Of a DNA stretch of 64,000 nucleotides, positions 10,835 through 20,619 are shown one piece after another. The translations under genes were made by a program, and so were the position numbers. The notes under the pieces are model-generated. The model searched no databases. It was not told the DNA's origin and saw nothing but the letters and a program-made list of their open reading frames with translations. Origin of the DNA: Gracilaria gracilis (Eukaryota; Rhodophyta; Florideophyceae; Gracilariales; Gracilariaceae); assembly GCA_030374805.1 (NCBI GenBank), contig JARGSG010000033.1, positions 1-64,000 of the forward strand. Reading direction: 5' to 3'. Numbering within the stretch: position 1 is the first letter of the stretch; the number at the start of each line of letters is the position of its first letter.

Positions 10835-12467
10835 GCCACGGCGCGTGGGTAATTACCACTGGGCGTGGGCCTACTTCAGTTAATTTTTTTAATTAGTGTT
10901 GGTACGAGCTCACTACTTAGCCCGGCGGCGACCTCGCCGCCGTGCACAGTAAAGTTCCCCTAACCAGGGTTGGCTCTATACTTCTTCGCCTTTGGCGGTC
11001 ATCGACTCCTTCAAGGAGAGAGAATCCGTTGCCTACGGGAAGTGTATCCTCCCTGCGTCACCTAACAGGACCCATTCATGGAAGTGTTTTCCGCTTGTGT
11101 CGCGTTCGGCCCTCTACAGGAATAACCCTGGTGTTTACCGTAGCCTTTTTGCCCTTTCCTCTTTTTTTCTCTTTCCATCCCCCGCTCTCGCGGATTTTTT
11201 TTCTCTTTCCCCACTTCCGTTGACTTGTGCCTCATTAGAGGGCCCGCTCAGCCACACACGTGTTGCCAGCACCGATCCTAGCTCAACTCTCTACGCCCGT
11301 TGGGAGAGCCTGGTTTCGGATTACACCCGACTTCGTCGTGCCTTGCCAGAGCGGCTATGTCTGCTGACTACCTTGCTACGAAGTCTCTTACGGAGGAAGA
11401 TCTCGGATGTCTTCGTAATGTTTCTCCGCCTCTGGCGTTGCACTACAACTCGAAGTATCACTACCGACGCAACTCGGGCAGAACATTTCCCTCTTGTCAA
11501 ACCACTCTATCTTTGAGCATAGTAAGTGTCTCCTTTTGCCATCATCTGTTCTTTTCTTCTTTCTTACCTATAATGCGGATTGGTCTTCCGCACCCTACTG
11601 CATTCGGGTGTTTTATTGAATTCTTTGTCCTTCAAACCCTCTGATAAACGATGAACTACTGTAGTTCGGTGTTGTGAGTTGCATCTCATTGTGATATACA
11701 TTTTAAATGGCTCCGTGTTCGATCTAAGGTCCTGGTTGCCCCGGGGCTTAATTTTTGTCTACTTATTGTGTTTCACTAGTTTACCACTGGGCATGCCCCA
11801 AAACTTTCTACGGCCTGAATACCTTTATTTGATTCAATGTTTTTAGTATAATTTTGTCTTTAATTTGACAAGAAGTGTTCTACTGTTCAGTTATTCTTGT
11901 CACAATGCCCCTGTCATGGGGTAATTATAGTGCTTCGCAGTAATACCCAAGCTGCGCATATGAATTCAAGTTGGTTCATGTGTGTTGGCTTTTGTTTATT
12001 TCATTCAATTGATCGCGTCCGGTTTCCAGTCAGAGGTTCAGGTTGGTCTGTGGCTGTATCTTCTTTTTAAGTTCGGCTGATTGTTCCAAAGCGTTGGATT
12101 CGTTTTGTGTTGTCTTTATGGCTGTTTTGTTTTTGGATTCTAGTTGTCGAGTTATTGTCATTTTGCTTTCTGTTGTGCAGGCTGCTGAGTTACTGTAATC
12201 AAACCAAGTGTGTAGACTTGGAAAAAAAGGTTCGATGCCCTCTGTTTTACGAGATGGGGAAGGAGGATGGCCTAAGTAGTCTACTTCTCTCTAGTACCAT
12301 CCTCCAGCTAGCGCGTGGGTGTCTCTACCAGACACCGACGCCGGAACTCAGTACTGAATTGGGCATGACCGTTTTGGGTCACAACAGCAGTGCTACGCCC
12401 ATTGGGTGGCCTGCCAAGATGCCCGAAGAGGCTACAGGTACGGTGGTCTGTTTTGCCCCATTCGGTA
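10835..12467 (+). other. Unassigned inner block of the arm, possible spliced transcript
   Basis: No known protein is seen. A pyrimidine-rich leader (11150-11220) is followed by an ATG at 11357 and 55 codons that end exactly at a strong donor, GTAAGTG at 11522. A good acceptor (TTTCTGTTGTGCAG) ends at 12180. Joining them gives only a 60-residue product, so this is a weak gene candidate. A second frame (12182-12467 and beyond) is open across the arm boundary but changes at it. The block may be an LTR-like or leader remnant. The same sequence is at 32831-34463 on the minus strand. Confidence 0.3.
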
Positions 12468-12628
12468 CTCTCGAGCTACGTTTGTGTGCCACCCGGCCCG
12501 TTTCTTGTTTTGCCCCGAAAATGGCGTCCACAATAGATATAACAGAATATGCTAGATATACGTGCGTTGCAACGCTCATCTCTGTTTAAGTTACTTTGCA
12601 TACCCTCTCCCTCGGAGTGAGCATAAAA

Positions 12629-13513
12629 TCATAATAACGTCTTATAACATTTGCACCCCGATCGAGACGGGGGCCTGGAGAGAGCTTGGTTGCAGACCTC
12701 GACAAAGCAGTCACTCGGACTATTCAAGTCTCCTAAACTGTCTCCTCTCCTGCACTTTCCATTATAATTTCCTAGCGTATCCAGAGGCACTCGGCAGTTG
12801 TTACAGATAGAAGACATGAACAAAATGCTATCGATATATGCACTGTCTCGGCAACACTGTTCACATCGTCGTTGGAATTCCTGGTTTTCAGCACCAACTG
12901 TTCCTAGAAAAGTGCTTGGAATTACCTGCTGTTTGTCCGACCCTTCGAAACTTTGGTTAAAATGTGACGGAGCCAAAGATAGCGAGTGAAAGCCACTAAC
13001 AGAATCTGTCAATGACACATATGATGTTCGTTGTCTATTAGGACTCAATTCCGGGGGAAACATCCGGTTGTGCACTGGTGGGACAGGCTCTAGCTCACTA
13101 CCTTCACTCCCAGGAGTTGCCGGCAGTTCCACTTCTCCACGAACGTTTTGAAAGTCAAGTATGTGTTTTCGCAGCGGCTGATCCAGCGGCGAAGCATTTA
13201 CAGCCCCTACCTCACTCCGCAGAATGTAGCCTTCATCTACAGAAGGAGCTTTAGTTTGCTTGTTCTGCTTCAAATTCCCACGAATCGCTGAATGAATTGA
13301 GTTCATTTCTTCGATTGCCTGGCCTGGTTGTCCTATGCCCCCAGCACCACTCTTACCACGAAAGCCACTCCTCTTTGAATGAACAAAATGTGTAGGTACC
13401 TGTGAAGGTGACCGTTGTACCATGCTTCCATGAACGACAGTGAAGATGAGGAGTTGTACATGTAAGTACATAAGCATGAACATCTTGAGATTTCCCTTCC
13501 ACGGGGTATGCAT
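12629..13513 (-). CDS. Putative secreted Cys-rich protein
   Basis: The ATG at 13513 gives 294 residues. The first 30 residues look like a signal peptide: basic start, then a hydrophobic core MFMLMYLHVQLLIFTVV and a small-residue cleavage region. The middle is polar and low in structure. The last 90 residues contain many cysteines (RRCEQCC, SICNNC, a CKC motif near the end), as in disulphide-bonded extracellular domains. A TATA-like box lies about 145 bp upstream. It ends only 160 bp from the inner end of the left arm. I do not recognise the family. Confidence 0.5.
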   Translation of the reverse strand: MHTPWKGNLKMFMLMYLHVQLLIFTVVHGSMVQRSPSQVPTHFVHSKRSGFRGKSGAGGIGQPGQAIEEMNSIHSAIRGNLKQNKQTKAPSVDEGYILRSEVGAVNASPLDQPLRKHILDFQNVRGEVELPATPGSEGSELEPVPPVHNRMFPPELSPNRQRTSYVSLTDSVSGFHSLSLAPSHFNQSFEGSDKQQVIPSTFLGTVGAENQEFQRRCEQCCRDSAYIDSILFMSSICNNCRVPLDTLGNYNGKCRRGDSLGDLNSPSDCFVEVCNQALSRPPSRSGCKCYKTLL

Positions 13514-13656
13514 ATTGATCTTTACAAAGCGAGCCACGGTACCCTTAATATCGAGCAACCTTCAGATTGACGGAGATGACCCAGGAAGTGCTGCTCTACT
13601 TGTGTACAACAGTTTGTCGGAGAGAGATTAGCTTCATTTGGTTCTTCATTTGGGCA

Positions 13657-13664
13657 TATTTATA
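13657..13664 (-). promoter_or_regulatory. TATA-like box upstream of the secreted-protein gene
   Basis: The minus strand reads TATAAATA, about 145 bp before the ATG at 13513, a plausible core promoter position. No transcript data support it. Confidence 0.35.
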
Positions 13665-14134
13665 GGAACGAAGATGGCCTGCTAACATTAGTAAGCTATT
13701 GAAATTGCGTCATTGACTGTAAACACCAATGGCGATCCGATGTGACGTTGCTTTTGCTAGCATATGACTTATTTTCATATCGACGAAATATCCCGGCCTC
13801 CTTTGATATAGGGTAGGGGAGAAATACACGACGTTGTCCGACAGCGTAGTATTGCTACAGGATCATAACTTTACTCAGTAACTGTATAACAAAACTGATT
13901 GTTGCGATTGTGCGGGGTGCACAAGCCACCACAAACCGCAATTTCATGATCATGATGGGCTGAGCCCAATGCTCGATCAAGGAAGCGCCTCGGTCCGTAA
14001 TCGATTCGGATCCTGTGCTAAAACGTTTTAAACAGAGCGTATCCCAAAAGAGGAGGATTATTAAACGACGATGCTACAGTACTGAAAGACGATGCTACTG
14101 TGGAAGGGAGGCTCATTAGAGTTACCACTCTGGA
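13665..14134. other. AT-rich intergenic stretch
   Basis: No gene is seen. A short direct repeat (GACGATGCTAC, near 14066 and 14090) precedes a strong hairpin. Confidence 0.4.
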
Positions 14135-14175
14135 AGAGACGCTTAGCATCCCTTGGAGGGATGCTAAGCGTCTCT
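14135..14175. repeat. Perfect 18-bp inverted repeat with 5-nt loop
   Basis: AGAGACGCTTAGCATCCC and its exact reverse complement flank TTGGA. This would form a very stable hairpin or cruciform. No flanking transposon ends are evident. Confidence 0.85.
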
Positions 14176-14247
14176 TGTTGGTTATCATTAATGCGAAACA
14201 AAAACACATTATGCGGAATAGCTTTTTCATTATTATTTCTTCTGAAG

Positions 14248-14442
14248 ATGCCGGGAAGAAAAAGGGTCTTCACTTCGTACGCGGCATTAAACACGTCCGG
14301 TACAATTTTGAACATGAGGACGGTGGATAATCTTGTTCTAAATCCATTGCCGCGTGCCACGCGATTGTTGGATTCTAATACTCAACTGAATCTCCCTCTG
14401 TTTGACCAGCCACAAATCCGCGAAGCGTTGTTGCAAAAGTGA
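14248..14442 (+). CDS. Small hypothetical protein, 64 residues
   Basis: The frame starts at an ATG (MPGRKR) and is rich in Leu, Asn and Pro, without a known motif. It may be a remnant of a longer gene. The only support is an open frame in an otherwise AT-rich, stop-rich region. Confidence 0.2.
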   Translation: MPGRKRVFTSYAALNTSGTILNMRTVDNLVLNPLPRATRLLDSNTQLNLPLFDQPQIREALLQK

Positions 14443-15923
14443 CGGCAAAAGTGTGCTTAGATACTATTTTCAAGAATGTTGGCATTATGGCTTCACACTA
14501 TAATTAAAAGACTATTAGTGCCTTCGCAAGAGTACATAGTTCCGTTCCCTATTTTAACCACAGATAGCTTTTGCGGACGTATTCACCAATCTACTCAAAT
14601 AACATTCATGAAAACAGAACAAATAGTTTTTCAAGGGATCCGCCGAAGTGGATTTATTTGAGCCAATTATGGCTGTCATCGTGCAAGAGATGTCGGCATA
14701 TCAGTTCGATCAGCACACAGCGGTGAGCTTCTGATCTCGTTCGCCTCGCCATTTGTTGATCGCTGTGAAATGGCCCAAGTAGAGTGCTTGCTTTTCAACA
14801 ACACAACTACAAGCCAGTCGAGTAGAGCATCATAGGCTCCTCCAGTTGCTAACTCCACTACTTAACATGTACTGGCAGATACAGCCGTTTCGCATTTACT
14901 GCCGTTTCCTTGCACGCTCCCTTCGCCTCCAGCTTACGTATCCCCTTGATCATGGGCGATCCAGCCAGTACTACCGTAGCTAGTATGGTGCCGAAACTAT
15001 TTTTGTCTGTTCTTTTTCCATTCTACGCGAGCTCCAATTCATCACACCTGTAGGCAGCTATCTAAGGTTATGAGCGCTATCATAGCTGTAAAAAGGTATC
15101 AACTGCGGTCGAAAACACCTTGGGTATTATATACCTAATACTTTGTTTGTACCATATTATAGCCCCGTGAGTGTAGCACGGCTACTGATTTGTGGTTTGT
15201 GGCTACGCTGTAGAGATAAATCTTTTAGGTTGTTGGGGTTCTTACTGTAGCATACCCCTGCGTACGAGTAATTCACGTACGCGTTTCATAAATGAGAGAG
15301 AGAAAGGTATCAAAGGTTAGGCAAGGTTAGAGTTCTAACCCTTAACGCTGGGAGATGCGGGAAAAAATGGCTTTTTGACATAAAATGGATACAATACTTA
15401 AAAGATATAGTGAACTAAAAAGCAGAGAATTTTTGCATAATACGGGTTACCATGAACACAAGGAGGGTGCATTTGCTTGCTTCGAAGAGTAACTGTGGTT
15501 AATCTAAAAAATGATCAATTGATGCTAATCTACATATATGACTTTATATGTTTTCATAAAGCTCAGAAGATCAATGTAGAAGAGCTTTGATTCGTTTTTG
15601 AAACAATCCCTTATTTATAGAAAACGTTATATTCTCTGAAGTGCACTTCGTTCTTGCAAATAAACCTAGATAAATTCTGGAGAAATATGTACAGTAAGCT
15701 GTCAAAGTAAAACCAAGATGTTCTACAATTGCAGCAGAAAGTCTGAAAGACACCTTCCTGTTTTTGCCTTTCTAAACCCAAATAATTTCTTCCAAGGCTT
15801 CATAAGTAAACTGGAACAGAAATCCAGTAACCATTCCTCACAAGAATATAGATTTCATGACAAACAATTAGTATCAAATAGGTTCTATCAAGTCAAATAA
15901 CGCAGTAAAGAGGAAAAAATTAT
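14443..15923. other. Intergenic stretch without recognisable gene
   Basis: AT-rich sequence with only very short frames. I see no RNA gene and no transposon ends. Confidence 0.5.
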
Positions 15924-16378
15924 CTAAGCCACAACAAACTGTTCCATATTGTTAACCTTCGAATACTCGTCAATTAAAGCCTGTTCCATGTCTACATACA
16001 CCATTTTTGAGTCATCACCGATCCATCCAAGATTAGTGGATTGCAACCTTTTTGACTGCACTGGAAACGGTAGTAAAATTCGAGCAGTTGAAAATATTTT
16101 ATCTGTGCTTCTTTCACGAAAACATTTCAATGAGCAATTGAATCCATCAAATTTGGGATGCTCCGCTTTGAGGCGTAACCAGTCCAACCATGTTTTGTGG
16201 AGGAACCTTATATCCATTAGTGGTCGAGGCCAATATACTCTCAGCTCTAATACTTCTCCTCCTTCAACTACATGCACTGCAAAGTTACCTTGTCCAACTC
16301 CTGAAGGCAGAACTATGGCACATGACAACATTTGACGTGTTGTAGATGGTTCCATCCATTCGGACAACAGGTACAATG
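15924..16378 (-). pseudogene. 3' part of a host gene split by element B
   Basis: This is the C-terminal portion of a gene whose 5' part lies at 27584-27984. It begins in the target duplication CAATG (16374-16378) and runs to a stop at 15924. With one copy of the duplication removed and the 56-nt intron taken out, the two parts add up to exactly 265 codons including the stop. That arithmetic supports both the intron and the insertion. The region is rich in aromatic residues (YWPRPLMDIRFLHKTWLDW) and ends NNMEQFVVA. I do not recognise the family. It could be a host gene or an accessory gene of an old DNA transposon. Confidence 0.65.
16374..16378. repeat. Target site duplication of element B, left
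   Basis: CAATG, matched by 27584-27588 at the other end. Five bases is the usual length for Ty3/gypsy integrases. Confidence 0.93.
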
Positions 16379-16921
16379 TGTGGTATAATGCACAAAAAGG
16401 GAGAGAGTCCGAAGCGGTCTTGAGACGGGAGCGGCGGTAGCGTACAGTCTTGTGACTGTAATGAATCCGAGCGGAGAGAAGGGGCGGAAGCACCGGGCGG
16501 TCGAGGGGAGAGTGGACGATTGGTATCACCAGGCGCGTACAGGAACGTGCGGAAGAGCACGAACGGTCTGAGAAACCCAATAAAGGAGTAGCCGTGCGGT
16601 CTATCGTTAGTGTAAACTAGCGAAGAAGACGTTCGGCAGAAGATGCTTGTCGTTTACGATTGGGGCCTCGGGAGATCCGAGCTACAACTAAATATCGGGT
16701 CTGGGCCCCATTACTAACTACTGTACGATCGGTCTAATTTGCACTGTCAGTACCAAGCTCGTACACGTGGCCAACTTGTACGCTGTGCCAACCCGTCCGG
16801 CACTTGATCACCAAATCGTACACGTGGCGGTGCCACTGCACCAGCCCATCGTGCACTACCCCTTCGTACGTGAACGGCTGATCGGATACACCATGCACCA
16901 ACTCGGGCCCACTATACTACA
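16379..16921 (-). mobile_element. 3' LTR of element B
   Basis: On the plus strand it starts TGTGGTATAA and ends ...TATACTACA, 543 bp. It differs from the 5' LTR only near 16612 and 16618. It contains two copies of CGTACACGTGGC near the U3 end and several CCG-N2-CGG motifs. Confidence 0.96.
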
Positions 16922-16934
16922 GATCCCCCTCCTA
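16922..16934 (-). other. Polypurine tract of element B
   Basis: The minus strand reads TAGGAGGGGGATC directly before the 3' LTR, the expected place for the plus-strand primer of reverse transcription. Confidence 0.8.
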
Positions 16935-18128
16935 CACTTGCGTTCCGCCCTCGGAGCGCCGCGTAGTGTCGTCAAGTCGCTACGCGTCTCTCCGCATGGT
17001 TGAGAGGACGCCATAGTGTCCGTTCGGAAATTTTGCCCGAAAAGGGCGGGGCGAAGCCATGCCAAAATTTCCAAAGCGGGAGCGACGAAAAGGATCTTAA
17101 GTACGCGTGGTAAAGATCCAAGCCGAGCGGAGCGAAACGCACTGGTGCGCGAATGGGGGATCGAAGCCGTCCGAGGCGTGATCCGGGGTGGGCGCAACTG
17201 TTATACCTGTGCAGACCGTAGGCAATCGTTCGAGTACCTTCAACGTGCTTGGCCTCGCGTATGTTCAAGTCCGATCGGAAATGCGCATCTCGTCCTGTAG
17301 GGCATCCGCGACGGTCGCCACACGGGGCGTGTCCGGCAGGGCTTCGAAGTCGTCAGCCCCGCCTACCGCGAGGTCTGCACTTGGTGTCATCCGTTCGGTA
17401 ACACGCAGCACGCGTGCGTGGAGTCCGTACGAGTTACGGGGAGCCACAGCGTCCGCTTTCGGAAAATTTGCCCAGGATGGGCGGGGCGAAGCCATGCCCG
17501 ATTTCCCTAAGTGGAGGGGACACCATATGGACGGAACCGTTGGGGACGCTTGCCGTGTTACGTACGAGCGGGCGTGAAGACGGGTACTGACGGCAGCGAA
17601 GGCGTGCATGTATCCGTGTCTTTTCGTGCGGTTCGTCTCGAAGGAGAACGCCCGATGGGGATCCATTCGGTACACCCGGCACGTCTCGATGGAGGTTGTC
17701 TGGCGGGTATGCGTATTGGCGCGCGCCGCACGTCTCGACGGAGAGCGTACGGCGGATGATCCCTTAGCGGTCGAACGCGTGTCCGTGCGGGTACGCCGTG
17801 TCCGAAGCGGTGGTCCTCTTTCGTAAATGGGGTGGCGGTCGAAGGACCGTCAGTGCTCATTGTGACCATACGGGCGAGCGACCGTACGAATTGGACGCGA
17901 TGCGAGGCCGCGACGAAGCGAGTGTATAGTGTATCTCGTGTGCAGTGGGTGGCGGAACGTCAGCTCCTGATCCTCCAATAAAAATAAATTGGTCAGCACT
18001 GACATTTCGTCCGCGCGGTGCCTGTACGATGACATAGTCGTCGTGGCGATTCCAAACGGTCGGTAATACCTCAAGTACCGCGTGGTCGTGTTCACCTCCC
18101 CCTATAAGAGTGCCAGCCAAGCGTTGAC
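16935..18128. other. Non-coding 3' region of element B
   Basis: About 1.2 kb between the polypurine tract and the antisense frame, without convincing coding sequence. It is dense in CCG-N2-CGG motifs (for example CCGTTCGG near 17021 and 17391) and probably holds the promoter or leader of the antisense gene. A TATAAG sequence sits at 18102-18107, close to the ATG. Confidence 0.5.
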
Positions 18129-20327
18129 ATGCCCGAGTCGGTTCATTCCGTATCCAACCCTACGCACGCAATGGCGCCGACTCCGAGCGGCTCTGGTACA
18201 CCGTCGACACCTTTCCGTTCGGTCCCGTTACCGGGTCAGAAGTATGACCATCGCTTCCGTCGCGGTCTTACCGCTCCTCGCCGGAGGAAGCAGGTCCCGC
18301 TATCCGTCACGGAAAACGTCCAGAAGGGGTTCTTCGACGGCGAGCGCTTCGCGTCGATTCCGACGGCGCTACCGATGCGGGATATGGCGATTCGCAATCC
18401 GAAACGGACAAGCATCGAAGCTTGGCAAGCCCGCTGGAACCACCTGCCTGGTGTGACCGGACGGAAGAGTGAAGAGACCTACGGGCGGAGTGACATGTTA
18501 TACCTGCGCTGTCCGGAGGAGAAGACCTATCAGGAGGCGTTGCAGCGTTTGTTCCACCGCTGCTCATCCGATTCGGGCTTCCTCGAGAAGGACATGAATC
18601 CGCTTGGGTTGGTGATGTTCGAACCCCCGTACGACTAGTTGTACTGGCTGGACCGTCAACGGTGGGGAAGTAATACCGCAACGGAGGCGAGAATCCGAGC
18701 GTCCCATGGGTTCCTGTACAGTTGGCACAACGTCGAGTTCTTTGACGTCCCTCTTCATCGCCGATCGGACTTGTATTGCTCCACAAACGAATTGTGGACC
18801 AGCCTCGATGTGTCCCGCAACCTATCCGTACCGACTCCGTCCGTGTTGGCTTACCATTCGGAAGAGCTCCTCAAAGGTTCACCCATTCAGGGTGTTGTCC
18901 GTCAGGTCGTATATGCCGAGTGGGCGGTGTTTGCCTTTATGGCGTTCCTCCAGGCGGCCCACGAAGGTATCGAGGTCTTCACCCGTGCGGGGGACGAGCG
19001 TCTGTACCACAAGGACGGCCAAACCAAGTACGGGCGGTTGTTTCCGATGCCGTACAAACTGGTATGTATCCTGGCCGAGATGGGACTCCCGAACGTTCTC
19101 CGCGGCACCGTGTTACCATCGCAGGTCGGTGAGAAACTGTTACAGTACTCGTTGGAGACCGATTGGGACAACACTCCGGGGTTCCTGTGTTACGACTACT
19201 ACTCCGATACGTTCCCGGCGATGCCCTCGACCGGATCGGTGGCGACGCCGATCACTCGTGTCCTGAAGGGTCCGGAGAGTCTCCCCCCCTGGCCCTTCAA
19301 AACCGTTCCGGACTTCTTCCCGCATGGGTTCATGGCGCAGGACTTCGAGGACGTGGCGCCGCTGCCGACTCCAATGGTGACACCCGTTGAGGCGAAGACA
19401 GTTGTGGAGGCAGGAGTACAGGCAGGATCCGGTCGGAAGTCTTGGGACAAATCCGGGTTCGCCATTGAGGACAGCGCCAGCCCGCATTCGGACGGTGATA
19501 CGCACAAGGCCTTCATGGCTCTCCGTGCGGCTTGTATTCCGTTCGGCGAAGAGGAACCTGCGACGCTTGACGACGCCCTGTTGGCGGCCCGAGCATGGAT
19601 GCGCCGTGCGGTCAACGCCGAGACTGCTCTCCGTGAGCAGGCTCAGGCGCAGCTTAACCTGCTCGGTTACCTCCGGGCCCACTCCTTATTGGTCCTCGCG
19701 TCTTACGAGAAGTCCGTGACGGCTGGTCTGGGTATGGCGCCCGGTGTGGATGGGACGCCGATGTCGACGTTCGCGCCGCCGTTAGAGGAGCTGGTGACCA
19801 AATCCTATGAGGGCATTGCGCAACAGGTCGATGCGGAGCGTATCGTCGACCATATCGTGAAGAACATGCGCCAGGCGGCGGAGTCCTTTTTCAAGGATGT
19901 CGAGCTGGTTGCGCCCTATATTCCGCCCGGGGAAGAGCCTGAAGGTGAAGGCCAGTCCGGTGACGGTGCAGGGCCGAGCGGTACGAACGCGGCCCCCGAA
20001 GGGGAGACTCCGCAAGAGGAGGTAACCCCTGCGGTCCAGGATGTTCCCATGCCGTCTCCGAGTGGAGACCAGGAGGGAACGGAGACCGTTACGGTTGAGG
20101 AGGACCTCATAGAGCCGGCGCCTGCACCCGCAAGCCAATCGGGCAATAAGTCGGGTGGGAAGAAGAAGGTCGTGGCCACTTCGCCGTGGCCTGGGGCCGC
20201 CTTGGCGTTCCAGCCGACAAAGACCGGTTCGAGTTCGCGTGGTGGTTCCGCTGGGGGCCGTGGTACCTCTCCGTGGGGTACCCGTGGGCGTGGTATTACG
20301 AAGCCCGGTTGGAAGAAGACTACTTAG
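18129..20327 (+). CDS. Antisense accessory ORF of element B (one in-frame TAG)
   Basis: The frame runs opposite to gag-pol from an ATG at 18129 (MPESVHSV). It meets a single TAG at 18636-18638 and continues in the same frame to 20327, about 732 codons in all. The part after the TAG has no early ATG, so the two parts were one protein. The TAG is either a nonsense change or a read-through site. The first 500 residues look globular (W/Y-rich, with blocks such as VYAEWAVFAFMAFLQAAHEG). The end is acidic and Pro/Gly-rich and closes with Lys stretches and RGG-like repeats (SSSRGGSAGGRG), typical of RNA-binding tails. I do not recognise the fold. Element D has an unrelated-looking ORF in the same position and orientation. 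Confidence 0.7.
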
Positions 20328-20590
20328 TTGACCGTGCGTACTCGTAGCTTTCTTTTCTCCTAAGTAAACTTGTGATTGTTTGTGATGACCTGTGGGCCAA
20401 TAGCGTGTCGTTCTGCGTGTGCCGTTGTCGAAAAAGGCGGCGTTTTGTAAAAATCGGAAAGTAATTGACCAATAAGCGTACGTTGGTGGCGGTTTGCCGC
20501 CCAATGATAACGTAGTGGCGGCCCCTTTTGGTGTCCCGTGACGGTTCACTGCTTGCGAGCCAGTACGTACGATCTCGGATCTCGGATCCG

Positions 20591-20610
20591 CCCCTTTCCC
20601 CCTCCTTAAG
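20591..20610 (-). other. Internal polypurine tract between pol and the antisense ORF
   Basis: The minus strand reads CTTAAGGAGGGGGAAAGGGG, very like the terminal polypurine tracts of families B and D. It lies just downstream of the chromodomain and could act as a second plus-strand initiation site. Confidence 0.45.
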
Positions 20611-20619
20611 GTGTCGCCG

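Larger units (their letters stand above)
1..12467. repeat. Left arm of a giant inverted repeat
   Basis: This stretch is the reverse complement of 32831-45290. Matched positions add up to about 45290-45298 throughout, for example the family A gag frame, the membrane-protein gene and the LTRs. The match ends sharply at the inner side after 12467. It is still running at base 1, so the true outer end lies outside the window. The arms are not identical: the membrane protein differs at 9 of 403 codons, the gag frame at 4 of 629, and a 7-bp tandem duplication lies in the family A LTR of this arm only. Confidence 0.97.

Noticed and set aside
11357-12195. A spliced gene in the inner arm block
   Set aside because: The donor and acceptor are good, but the product is only 60 residues and the next open frame does not match in phase. 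I list it only as an unassigned block.
1-12467. The arms as terminal inverted repeats of one giant DNA transposon with the pogo gene as its transposase
   Set aside because: The arms contain unrelated genes and nested retroelements, continue past the window start, and the pogo gene lacks matching short ends at the arm borders. A segmental inverted duplication is simpler.
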